Positions 22,361-34,278 of a stretch of DNA of 64,000 bases are shown here, piece after piece. The stretch spans positions 4,000,001 through 4,064,000 of the forward strand of contig LR746279.1 in the NCBI GenBank assembly GCA_902729315.2, written 5' to 3'. Made by a program: the position numbers and the translations under genes. The notes below the pieces were generated by a model, which was given only the letters and a program-made list of their open reading frames with translations, made no database searches and was not told the DNA's origin. The DNA is from Spirodela intermedia (taxonomy: Eukaryota; Streptophyta; Magnoliopsida; Alismatales; Araceae). How positions within the stretch are numbered: the first letter of the stretch is position 1; each line of letters opens with the position of its first letter.

Positions 22361-25300
22361 TTGCATAGGCAGCAACTAAAAAAAAATATTTTCTTTATTC
22401 AATGGAAGCTAAGGAAAATACCAAATGTTACCTACAAATTTACTAGAGTTTACGTTACATTAAAAGTTCCTACAGAAGTAGTTTCTACCACAACAGATGA
22501 TGACAGCTATTCAGGTCACCTAGTTTCATATTTGCTTTTGAATTGAAAGAAGGACATGCGCAGAGAAAACTCTTGCTTCACAGGCAGATCGCACTAAAGC
22601 TGCAGGACAGGTATGAGCTTTCGTTATTCGTTTTTCTACTACATAAACTTGTGACATCATTTTTTTTTTTAGGGCTTATTTTATCACAAGTATGGAACTG
22701 ATCAAATTCTGGGATTTCATCTCAAGGATTGTTGGAGAACTTGCATATGAGAGGTATATATATATCAAATCCTGAGAGTCGTATTTTATTTTATGGTCTC
22801 TTATCACCTGCGTACTTATTAGCCAACAATTTACAAACCAATTTTGAGTACCCACGAATTTGGTCATTGGAAACTTGTTAGCATCAACTAAAGGTTTTTG
22901 GAAAATGGTTGTGCACGATAAGAAAGGCTTCCTGAAAACTATGGGTTAGAATTCTGAATACATCTTTTGTTAAATCCATTCATCAGTTTTTTCTCTTTTT
23001 TGAGTGATTCTGAAATTTTTCAGCCCTCACTGTTCTTAGATGACATGTACTCCATGTGATGATCAGAAAAATGTAACAAACTAAATGGAACTTATTGCTC
23101 TAAATATTCTGTATTCTTTACCAACAATTTATTATATTTTATGACAATGAATATATTACCTACTTTAATATATTCTACTTTAATAGAAACATATTATTTG
23201 ATCGTTCTAGATAACTCTACATGATTTCAAAGATCACTTGCATCATTACTCGTGTCTTTTCTCATTTTCAAAGTAATTGTGACACTACATAAGTACAAAA
23301 TAGTAAATTTATGTTGCCAACTTTTGTTTTGGGGCCACTAAACTTCAAGTGATATCTACCACTAATGCTTGCATGAGTATCACTAGCATTTGGGATCAAT
23401 TGCTTATGAAGTGCAATCTCTCCTTACTACTAGGAAAGAGGTCATTTCATGAGTTGAAGATTTGCTTAGAGTTAATCATGGCATTAAAGTACTCATGAAG
23501 TAGTGATTATGGTGTCTACAAGTAACAAATCATCATAGCCTTTTTTCAAAACTTTAAGCTCAAAAGAATGCAAAAATGCTGCCTTATAAAACAATGAACT
23601 TTTAGGAACATTAGAAGTATAGTGCTTGCAAGTAACCATGTGAATAATTAAAACCATCACTAAAGTCTTTTCTCACAAATTTAAGCTCAAAAGAATGCAA
23701 AAATGCTGCCTTAGAAAGCAATGAACTTTTAGGACCATTAGAAGAATTCTTATATTGAAATTTTCGAATACAAAAACAGCTAATTTTTTAGTTAAACCTC
23801 CACATCAATAGCCCACAAAATCATGCGTAAAGAAGTCCTCCTTAAATATAATATTGTAAGTATTTATCTTTATGTCATTCTAATGTCTGTATTTACTGTA
23901 TTGGGTACCACTCAAACCCATTAATTTAGAAAATGTGCCCCATATACACTTCAGCTACCCTTTACTTGATATCGTAGAAGCGATATTTTGAGAACATGTG
24001 GTCACACATTTAGTAATGAATCTAGAAGAGCCTAGTAGAAGCCTTAATATTTAATGAAAAATGTTTATCAAACTTTGTAAACTATGCAGACTCAAACTTG
24101 TTTGTCTTCAACAATCAATCATAAAACAAGAAATCTATGAATGTTTGAAAAAGCTTAATTCTTTCCCTCTTTTATTTTCGTTTGCTCTTATCACAAACGA
24201 AAAATGTTTTCCATTGTTGGTGATTTAGCTTGATATTGCATCATCAATTTTCTGCCTTTTCTATATAAAAGTTCAGAAGATTTTCTTCATGATTAACAAT
24301 AGTGTCTTCGTACTTTCTAAATGAATCCTTTTGAACTAATTATAGGCATTCAACTCTTATATCTAACACATTTTTTCCATATTGGGAAGGAGATATTATT
24401 GTGTTTAGCATGTCACTTGAAGGAAGTAGGTGAGTGATGATGTTTATCTTCTTTGAGGAGATTCCTCATTTCATCTACTTTGGTAATAGTAATTTTAGTA
24501 TTTAACTTCATTACTATTCGACTAGTTTTATTAAGCTGTCAAAAAAAATCCTCTTGTCTTGTTGTTTCTTTGAAGGTGTCTAGTAACAATCAACACACTT
24601 ATACTCTACATCATGCGTATGTTTCCTTTAGGAGTTCATAATTTTTTGAAGATGAATAAAAAACATGGATGATCTTAATGACTGATATGGAGGAAAGTCT
24701 AAGGGTAAAATCATCATTTTACGTCACAAGCTAAATTGGACATTATTTCGGCCCTTGAAATTTTACTGATTAGTTTCATGTGACCTAATATGATTTACAT
24801 ATGTTGAGATTGTTTTTACACATGATGAGGAGAGAGAGAGAGAGAGATAGAGAGACAGAGAGAAGATGACCATTAGTTACGGTACAAAATGACAAACAAA
24901 AATGAAATAACCATTGAGACACTACCTTGACAAAAAGAGTAAATTCAACCACTAAATGGCTGTTAGAAAAATCACAAAAACTCTAAAAAGTTGATGGGCG
25001 TAAATATTGACAATGAAGAAATCATGATCAAGGGTGAAAAATAAAGAGCCAAAAAGAGCAAAACACATCCTCAACAAGAAACTTCTCAAAGGATACACCA
25101 AATGACATAAAGTGGGTGTTGGGAAGTAGAGGTTTTAAGGATTTGGTCTTCAAGTTTAAAGTTTGAGGATACAACTATGTTGAAAATTTATCAATCTTTC
25201 ATGAGAGGTTTAAGAGATGAGGATAGGTGTGGAGTTATACGAGTCAGTTTATCATTACCCCAAACACTTTCGGTTTGTTGCACTTAGTGATAGAATCCCA

Positions 25301-25412
25301 ATGTAGAGCTGGGAAAGAGATGGATGGGCTGGGGATTGACTATGTTATCTCCCATTTATAAATGACAGCATATATTCTACATAAACAATGAACATAAGCT
25401 CACAAATGAGAC
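22361..25412. other. AT-rich intergenic DNA downstream of ABCI10
   Basis: No gene recognised. It contains a GA-rich microsatellite at about 24830-24864 and a local tandem duplication at 23520-23746, listed separately. Part of it will be the ABCI10 3' UTR, whose end is not determined. Confidence 0.5.
23520..23746. repeat. Tandem duplication with a period of about 127 bp
   Basis: A block containing AAGCTCAAAAGAATGCAAAA, ATGCTGCCTTA and AATGAACTTTTAGGA occurs at about 23556 and again at about 23683, with a few substitutions between copies. Confidence 0.8.
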
Positions 25413-28400
25413 TTATCTGTTGCGAAGGAAATTAGCAATACTCGATCCATCCATCTGCATCACAATCCGCCCATCTTCCATGCAGAATGCACCATCGGCA
25501 TATTTGAGCTCATCTAAACGGTGTGTCACCCACAGTGCAGCAACTTGTTCAGTAGCCACAGAATTTTTAACGGCCTTAATAACTCCAACCTGGTTGTTAA
25601 CAAACATCTCAGTAATGAAAACCATCAACTGGAGATTCACTCACTTGGGCCTAACATCAGAGTAATAGAATTGATTGCCAAAAGCATATAACTAAATAAG
25701 GAAACCACTTTCACATGTTTTTAAGAGAGGATTCTTGTAAAAACCAGTTAAGGCTGTAATATACGAAAAGGTTAGCCTCTTCTACCTTTTCCTCGGAAAG
25801 GTGTAGCTAACCATATGCTATTTATCAACTGACTGGTTGAATGGAGATAAATCACTTTGCTGGAAACCATCATATTACACTACAGGAGAAAGTGGACAAA
25901 GAAGAGTCCTTTGCATTAGTTCAATGCTTTTGGCAACCACGTGAGGGATTGATACCCAAGTATAACAATGATAGCATTGAAGCCCATGGGAAGACAATCC
26001 AAATGAATTCCAAGATTGTCCTACCCCATTGATCCTTTTTTGGCTCCTATCAGAGCTTTAAACAATTGCTTGATTTAAACTCAGAACAGGGTGAATGGCA
26101 TCAGTTTCTGCCAGTTCAGATTGTTTTAGGTAATTCCAGTCTTAGATGGTTTCTTATCCATGAGACTAAGAACAGTTTGGAGTAAGTTTGCATATGAAGA
26201 AATTTTGAAAAGCATACATCAGTTGTCACTGCTTTGATTTCAACAGAATTATCGTCAAATCCTATTGCCAAACATCTGAAACAATCCAGTATCATTCTGA
26301 TGATGATGCAGGATATGTTAAGAGTCAGCACATTCTTTTTGCTAACAAAAGAAAGAAAGAAAATGCATACCTGGTCTTTTTCGTCCAGAAAGGTAGTTAG
26401 CTCATCCAAGAGCAATACTTTACATGATTCTGCTAAGGCACCAGCAATAGCGACTCTCTGCTTCTGACCGCCACTAAGAGTTTGCACTGGTCTCTGCCAA
26501 ATGAATAAAAAATCACACTACATTACTTTTCGGAATGTAGAAAATAATCCAGACATTGAACATACTACTAACCTTCAAGTATCTTGACATGCCAACAGAG
26601 TCTAAGGCCTTTGAAACTCTATTCTGCACTTCTTCTGCGGTTAGATTAAATTTACCGAGGCCAAATGCAACATCTGCTTCTACCGTAGGCATCACAATCT
26701 ACAAAAACATATTAAAAAGGAATTCAGAGAAAGATATAACAAAATGTCGAGCTAGTATATCATTTCAACCAAGAAGAAATCAGGGCATCCCAAAATTTAC
26801 TCGATGAAACCTATTCCACAGCTTAATTTTGTCAGAAAGTTCATGCAAGATCAAGAGTTTTCATAAGAGACTGAAAAAAGGTTACTCATTATAACGAATT
26901 ACGTAGTTTATGTGAATCATGAAAGTAATTTGCATCTATTTTTTATATGTACAACTTACTTCTGTAGTATGCTGTCTTCTTCATTGGTTATATGAGGTTA
27001 GCCGTTAAAATGGAGTTTGTGGTTTCAATGAGGTAAGGTTAGTGAGAAAAGCTAGCCCAGCCTAACGTCTGGATGCCCTGGCTCTGGCCTTTTCCAGCAG
27101 CTCAGAATAAGATCATGCACTAGTGGTGCCTTTGATGAGACAGCAAACCTAGGCACCCAACCTTAGGGATCTTCATTGCTCTACATAGCTCTCATATTTC
27201 CTCCACATGGGACAGATTAGGATTCTGTCCGGTACTAAAGTATTTTCAAAAAATAATTATTTTGCAGAAGCTTATTCTTCCAATCTATTCTCCACTATCA
27301 CACTCTACATGCTGCAGAAAAACATATTTTAGAATCCTGTGAATCAACTGTTAACGGCAGACACTGTCTTCCATTTGAGAAAGCATCTCCTCCAGAACCT
27401 TCCCCATGTCAGTTGCCATCTTTCTGCACTGCGCACAAGCAACTACTGCACATTTGGACATAACGGTTGTAAAAGAACTAGATAAATTCGACAGAAGACA
27501 AGTGTCTTCCGATAAGGTACTCTCAGCTTTTTATTAGGATAACTGCATATGATGACATTTATTGTTATATAGATAAGGTGATCCCTAACTTGGTAGTTTA
27601 CTGCTTGATGATCTTGTTTTGGAGAATCATTGCGAAAAATAAATGTTCCATTCAGACAGATTCCGTTATGTCATGACTTATGGCATTCGACCATGACAAT
27701 TCGTACATTCTTAGACCCCAAGACGAACTTTACGTAAGAATGGGATGCTATCCTTAAGTGTAATCCGTGTCAAGACATATTCAAATTTGAATACACATTA
27801 CCTCGAATTTCCTCAGCACATCTTCATGCCTAGTTTGTAATTTCAGATGTCCCACAAATTATAAAAGGAAGCAGCTATTTGTCAACGTTTGAGTCACTGT
27901 AGATGTCCTTTTAGTTGCAATGATTGGGTGCATTGGACAAGCACAGAAAGCCTATGGTTTCACAAGCATCTTTCCTATCCCACTCTTGCTTCTCTATCCT
28001 CTTCAATCCTTTATTAAAGCTTTCAGAACTAATTCCGACTCTAAAATAGGCTATACGAACTTATTCAGGTTGCATTTGATTATGGGCCAATTGGTTTCAG
28101 ACCAAACTAGTTGGTTCATTATACCTTGTTGTAACAGCCTTTTAAATACTAATGAAGATTACCAATAAGAAACTGGGATAAAACACAGGAATAAAGTTGC
28201 ATTGCAATGAGTTAATAAAAATAAATGCACATTGAATCTTTGGATCACAAAGTGCTGCTAAAGTTTCATCTAATAAAAAATAAGATCGTTAAAAACGCAC
28301 TCTTGTTCAATGAGCTTTCAACTCCCATGTGTAAAGTAAGGATAAATAAGACATCTAAATTAGGAATAAGAGTATACCTGATGGTCTGGATTTTGAAATA

Positions 28401-31066
28401 CGAAGCTCTTTGGCCTATCTACATAAACTGTACCACAAGTCGGATTTAGGAGTCCTGCCAAGATCTGTATAATGAAGATGTTAGTTCATCAATAGTGCAG
28501 ACTTTGCAATCACGTGTTTGATCTTCGGTCTTCACATATTATAAGGAGAATTTTCATTAAATTTATGGAGTATATTCTCCTTTTCAAGGGATGTTTTACT
28601 TTCAGGGTATATCTACACCCATGGTTTTAGGACGGTGTATGACACACAACATCGGTGATGTCTGGACTTACACAGGTAAACCACTAGTGTTAACTTTCTG
28701 AAGGAAGATACAATCAGGCCTTCGGTTATTAAGGGAGGGGGCTGCAGGCGCCAGCGAGATTAGGCACTCTAGTGGTGGGTATAAGGCAGAAAGTGGGGAG
28801 AACATAGGGTGGGAGGAGAACGAGGGAGATTAATGAATCATTCAAAGTTGTTTATTGGCTGAACGAAGGCCTCTGAGCCTTGAGGGAGGAGAACAAGGAA
28901 TGGAGACCACAGTGAGGCTCCAGGTAAAGGAGAAAAAGAACCTGACGAAACAGGGACAAACTAGCAAGCTCGATGACATAAAACCTAAGTCTCATTTAGC
29001 CCAAAGGGTCCCCCAGTGTGTTTAGTGAGCTAGGCTGTGTTTAAAGCAGGGTGGGCCAGGGAGGCAAAAGAGAAACCCAGGGCCCATCACATCAGTATTG
29101 AAGGTCTTTCCAAAATAATGACTATTTCTCGGATTAACAGGTTTTCTTACTTGTGATATGAGCAATATTTACCTGGATGATTTCAAATTATAATCACCAG
29201 GATTTGGACTATCTTTCAACGTTATTAACTTATTTTTTCTATCAAAAGGTTATGTGAGATGGAAAGAAAAAGGTTAACCAAGATAGTTAAAAAAAAGACC
29301 TAGCCAGAGTACGATCTGGTACTAGAAACCATAGAGAATAAAGCCAACGATTTAAGCAGAGCATCATGATGTATTTCATATCAAAATTTCATACAATATT
29401 TTGACTTTCAGGAAGTATAGTAACTCAAAAGATAGTTCAATTATAATATTTACATCTTTCCGAAAATTTTGAAGAAATGGCATCCTGATAACCATTGCCA
29501 TCAAACTTACCCAATGGCCATTGCATCATGAAAGTTTCAGGTAAGGATAACCCAAATCCATTGTGTGTGTTACAACTACACATGTCTTTGGAAATAGGCA
29601 CTCAGCATGAATCAACATGTTAGCTTCCCATGAATGTCTAGATACTCATCATCTTCCACCACAGTCTGTTTCTCCACTATCAGAATACAAATAATAACCA
29701 TGATTAACTAATTCTTCGTTTCCACTTGTTGGCTAGACTACTCATGACGCTACCAGGCTAGCTGTCAAGCACACCTCTTCCTTTGTATCCCATTCATACT
29801 GTTGCAAGGGTGAGGGTTGACACCCCTAGAGGCACCAGAGACCACATAATTTACTTAGAGGAAAACAATGCTTTAGATTTATTTATCCAGCACAGGCCCC
29901 TATCTTCAGCTTATCACTCTGTGATGCGGTTTTCCTCTACTATGCTTATTATGGCATCCTTAAGTAATGGTTGCTTGGCGATAGTTTCCTTCGAAATTTA
30001 ATGGAGATTACATTCGAGCCTACTACATGGACAGGAAACGATTGCACATCCAAAGTCAAATGAGATTATAAGCACTCCAAGTTCATTACTTACGAATAAA
30101 CTAAACTTTGCCTCACTCAAATTACTACTGATATTGCACTTATCGTACATTTGTTTCAATGTGATTCACGACCATGGAAAAAGTTCCCAGTCTTTTTTTC
30201 CAACGATCACCATCATCATCATCTTCCAATCCAGCCCCTTCAATTGGGAACATCAATCTGTCATAAAGAAAAGAATGATCTTGTCGGTACAGACATGCAC
30301 AGATTCCCAATCTATACCAGCCTCTTGTAAGTCAATGGGTTATCAGAAAAGGAATGTCGGACGTGAGAAAAATTATATACAAGTTCACCTTATGATTCAT
30401 ACAGCTAACGAGATCACTTCAAGATGATAGAAGGACGGAAAATGTCTGAGGTTTCTTCAGAGAGGAATCTAGTACTGAGGAGGGAAAAAATCGACACTTG
30501 TATTTTCAATCATCTCAGATCCAAGGAGACGACTTACAACACTTTACAGACATTTGATTCTCCATTTTCCTTTCTTAGGAGAATAACGGAGTAGCTCGAA
30601 CAAGTAAAAGAAGACAGAGAAGGAAAAATGAGAGAAAAAGAATGAACCTTGAGTAGAGTGGACTTGCCACTGCCGTTGGGACCGAGTAGCATCCACAGTT
30701 GCCCCTCTGGAACACGGAGTTCACAGTTCCTGAGGATGGGCATCACCCTGCCATTGTGTCCAGTTATGGAAAGACACAGGTCTCGCACATCGATGGCCGT
30801 AGCTGCAGCCTGTGCAGGTAAGTGTTGGCGCCGAGCATTTACCGAGAGCTCCCTGCGACGGCTGTAAACAAATGGATGAGGTTCGAGAGGAGCCGGACTG
30901 CGAGAGGTTAACCATAAGACAATGAAAACGAAATAGAATGCTTGAACTCAGGAGCGCACCGACGAATGCCACACCTCCAAGACGACGAGGACGAATGTGG
31001 TGGTGCGGCAGCAATGAAACAGTCGGACGCACGGTGGGAAACAGGAAAGCCTGTGAGCCTATGCAT
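25413..31066 (-). CDS. ABCI10: ABC transporter I family member 10, chloroplast ECF-type ATPase, 6 exons, about 272 aa
   Basis: Soluble ATPase of the plant ECF-like module (ABCI10/ABCI11 ATPases with transmembrane partner ABCI12), imported into plastids and implicated in divalent metal homeostasis. Exons on the minus strand: 31066-30975, 30861-30648 (or from 30897), 28464-28378, 26698-26573, 26493-26371, 25589-25413. All later junctions are phase 0; the exon 1/2 junction is phase 2. The short model gives 272 aa, near the Arabidopsis length (about 271). The start ATG at 31066 opens a Ser-rich transit peptide (MHRLTGFPVSH, then SSSSSW). Motifs in order: Walker A LGPNGSGKST at about 90-99, Q-loop FVFQNPDHQ at about 126, MPTVEADVAFGLG, signature LSGGQKQR at about 179, Walker B LLLDE at about 203-204, D-loop TTFLD, switch His in WVTHR at about 237. 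All catalytic residues are present. The exon 1 donor (GAG|GTGTGG, or 15 nt further) and exon 2 acceptor (two AG sites 36 nt apart) are ambiguous, but every combination keeps frame. Confidence 0.95.
26699..28377 (-). other. ABCI10 intron 3 (1679 nt)
   Basis: Donor CAG|GTATAC after the Q-loop exon, acceptor TTTTGTAG|ATT. Open frames inside have no recognisable motif. Confidence 0.9.
28465..30647 (-). other. ABCI10 intron 2 (2183 nt)
   Basis: Donor AAG|GTTCAT directly after Walker A, acceptor ATACAG|ATC. A GC-richer patch at about 28720-29090 resembles inserted repeat sequence, but no ends were found. Confidence 0.9.
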
Positions 31067-31844
31067 CGGCACACCACTGGAGCCCTCTAAATCTCAATCT
31101 CAGAAGGGAGGATGTTAGGGTCCCTTGGTTCATTACAGCCTCGATCTGTATGGTCCGTTGGTTCTTTACAGCCTTGGTCTAACCAACCAACCTCGCCAAC
31201 ACCGAGCGCTTCAAACCAGGATGCAGCGGAAGAGAGGCGCTTCGGATCGCCTCTGGTTAAAACACCGCCCCGCCGAGAGCCGAATCAGGGGGGGTGCTTC
31301 CTCCGACCGAGCCCGGCGGTGGCTCTGGCATAGCAGGGCTCCTGGCTGCCGAGACCGCTGCAGATTTCGTAGCGAAGACCAACAACGCGATAAGGTTGCG
31401 AACCAATAACGGCCGGTTTAATAACCAGTTATCAAAAAACAGGTTAAATAGGTTAAGCTGGATCCTCATCTTGTTCGCCTCTGCATTTGACCGCATCAGA
31501 AATAGCCTTCCCTAGCAGCAGCGGCCGAGTTCTTTTACTTTGTAATAGCGCCTCACCTGGCTTTACCGGTTAGTTATCCACCGCCATCTATCTGCCGCCG
31601 CCGTGCCGTCCTTCACCCATCGTCCACCTTCAGCCCACCGACGTCCATCATCCGCCAGCGTTCCACCGCCTTCATCCTCCACCGCTGCCACCGCCTTCAC
31701 TGTCCGCTGCCTCCGCCCATTCTGCCGCCGCCGCCGCCGCCGTCTTTCCCTCCGCCCGTTCCGCCGCCGTCTTTCCCTCCGCCCGTTCCCCCGCCGCCCG
31801 AGCCCCCTTTCCGGCGATTCCCGTTCGGCTTACCGGTTAGGGCG
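31067..31844. promoter_or_regulatory. ABCI10 upstream region, GC-rich
   Basis: Upstream of the minus-strand ABCI10 start, GC content is high and the + strand is Pro/Arg-coding by composition. There is a 33-bp duplication at about 31124-31189 (TTGGTTC.TTACAGCCT). From 31600 to 31800 it is a CCGCCG-rich simple sequence. The promoter presumably lies in the first few hundred bases; no TATA box was identified. Confidence 0.4.
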
Positions 31845-32060
31845 AAATCCCCCGGTTCGTTAAACCCAATTCCACCTGGCCAAACCGGCTCGACCGCCTG
31901 GTCGGAGCTACCCGCCGCTCCGGTCCGAACCGTTCAGAACCACCTGGTCCGCACCACCGGGTACGAACCATTCCGGACCGTCTGGGCCACGCCGGTCCGT
32001 CTCACCGGGTCCAAACCACTCCAGACCGCCTGGTCCGGGCCAGCCCACCTCGCCTGGTTC
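31845..32060. repeat. Degenerate CCGG/ACC-rich minisatellite
   Basis: About 200 bases built from imperfect short units of the type CCGGTCCGAACC, CACCTGGTCCG and CACCGGGTACGAACC. The CACC-GG core recurs every 15-25 bases with drift. Very GC-rich between AT-rich neighbours. Confidence 0.75.
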
Positions 32061-32726
32061 CCGCCAGTCCACCAATCAACCAGCGGTCAACGGTCCATAG
32101 CTCGGTCAACAGTCAACCTCAGGTAAACTATACACAAGTGGGGTCTAGCATCAACCTATATTCCTCCATCACTTCGTCCTCTATTCCAGGGACAAGGTTA
32201 TTCCCAACTCCTCTGTCTTGAGGATTTTATTTATTTAGTATATTATCTTACAATATGACTATTGTGTGAACAATAGATAGGTCCACTAATTCTCATAGCT
32301 AGTAATTAATGTAGGGGGAGAATTCACTTGATTTGCATCAAATCGATTTACTGATTCTCAAGCACCTTATCATTGATAATTTATTAATCACAATGATCTA
32401 TTTTTTTCAAATCTTGCAGGAAATTACTCAATCTACCCATAGTTAACCCCCTTAAATTCTATACATCTCATGTGAGAGTCATGTCTAGGCTATTGATCTA
32501 GGATAGTTTGGTCCTTTCCTCATCCCGTTCCACTCTGTCAATTTCCCTTGCAACATGCCATTTTCTGTGGACTATTTTTCAAAGTCTATAGCATAGGTTG
32601 AAATCTAGGATAAAGAATCACCACCACTGATCCGTGACAACTCAGACTTTGCGTTCTTGTTGCCTCAGTCTTACTAAGATGAATTGATATCCACAATATA
32701 CCTTGTACAAAAATTAGAACATGTCT

Positions 32727-32960
32727 ACTTTGGTAGGAGTGTAAGATAAAGAATGTGGAATAATTGCTAATTTAATGCTCACTAATTTAATACAAGAGCT
32801 GTTTCATGCCAAAAACTCTTAAAACCCTAGAAAATTCGGTTAATCAGTCTTCTTCAGATGTAAGTAAGAAAATGTTCAAGTTTAGACTATAATGCCAGGG
32901 AAAAAAAGGTGTAGTAGTAATCAATTAGACATCCTTGTGAATAACAGTTGCTATTGAAAT
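32727..32960 (+). repeat. Dispersed direct repeat, copy 2
   Basis: Matches 22036-22360 in block order and strand (GTAGGAGTGTAAGATAAAGA, CATGCCAAAAACT, AAAAAAAGGTGTAGTAGT, CAATTAGACATCCTTGTG). Confidence 0.65.
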
Positions 32961-33790
32961 ACGCCACATATAGTTCAGTAAGTAAACATCAGCCACATAC
33001 AGTTTATATCCTGCTCTAAGAGGCTAGTATCCAATTCAGTCAGTTCCATCATAGAGTGGCGATCTTAATGTGTTCTCTGACCATTATAGCATCTACCTCA
33101 ATTTATAGACCCTATTTGACCAATATTAAAACAAAAACGTAACATGGTTGTGCCGTCACTGAATTTCTTTAATCAAACCATTCAATTACACTTACAATTT
33201 GCAGTTGAGATATTATTCTACGAATAAAATGAGACATAGATATCAACAACTTGGTACATACAAGATTAGTATTTGTTTCGAATTTTTTGCATTGTAAGAT
33301 GTGGAAAATTGAATTCTTGATAATTAAACTTCTTTTGTGTCTAGTAAATAGTTGATATCATCTCAATATCTTAAATAATCAAGAAATATAAAGGACCGTG
33401 CCAAAAGTTGAGACACATGTTCACTCTTATTGTGACTTTTTGAGGAGGTAAGAAAACATTGTGGAAAAAACACAGATAAGTCAAGTTTTGACAATAAATT
33501 CTAAAAGTCCCAAAAATGAAGGAGTCCGATTCAAATATTTCAAAAGAGACTCATCTAGATGAGCAAAATTACGAGTTCAATGCAAGGACTACCTTGAAGG
33601 AGTCTCATCATTTTAGATCGGCTTTCCTAGTGCCCATCTGTCAGCGATGTCCCATGGAGATTGAAACACATCCATCCATAAAGAGATATATTTTATGTTG
33701 GAGAAACTGATTTTATAGAAGCATTCCACAGCTACTCTTCTTAATCTTTCATTTGGCGCTCACCCAAAAATAATCTTTTCGCTTCCTTTT

Positions 33791-33853
33791 CTTGATTTAT
33801 TGCCTGCTGATTAATTGTATATGTACTTGATTTATTGCCTGCTGATTAATTGT
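33791..33853. repeat. Tandem duplication, 35-bp period
   Basis: CTTGATTTATTGCCTGCTGA plus following bases occurs at 33791 and again at 33826, identical over 28 bases. Confidence 0.9.
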
Positions 33854-34278
33854 TTAAAGAATGAAGGAAATTGATTCTTTGACCAAGTGGTCATAATTTT
33901 TTCCTCAAATCTGTATGATATATGCGGATGAATGGGGTTTATCAATTATATTTTACCTAGATTTTCGTCTTGCACAGAATATCTGTGGATCAGTTCAATT
34001 CCTTGCATTATTCAATGTGGATGATTTTTTCAATGAATAGCGAATGAGTTTCGTACTTTAGTGAAAAGAACGTGCAAGGTAGGTTCCGGACTCCTGTTAA
34101 TTCTTTTGGCGTGAAAAGGTGTCTGCTTTGGTGGGTGGGTGTGTTCTTCGTGGAGTGGTCGTCCCCCATTCTGCGTGGGGGGGGGTGGGCATTTTGTGTT
34201 CACCTTATTATTATTATTATTATTTTCCGATCACCTTATCTTTGTTCTCATTTGATTAGCAGGTTAGGTGAATCGCAC

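Larger units (their letters stand above)
32161..34205. other. AT-rich spacer between ABCI10 and SNI1
   Basis: No gene recognised apart from the repeats listed within it. The last few hundred bases probably include the SNI1 promoter and 5' leader. A CAAG|GTAGGT donor at 34079-34080 and an acceptor AG at 34261-34262 could define a leader intron. Confidence 0.5.

Noticed and set aside
30721-31077. 118-codon minus-strand frame starting at a GTG at 31077 as ABCI10 N-terminus
   Set aside because: It has no ATG, is out of phase with the ATPase frame, and no donor in it gives the needed phase. The ATG at 31066 in another frame does.
31603-31863. Pro/Arg/Ser-rich 86-codon open frame
   Set aside because: Encoded by CCG/CCT simple sequence; no conserved motif.
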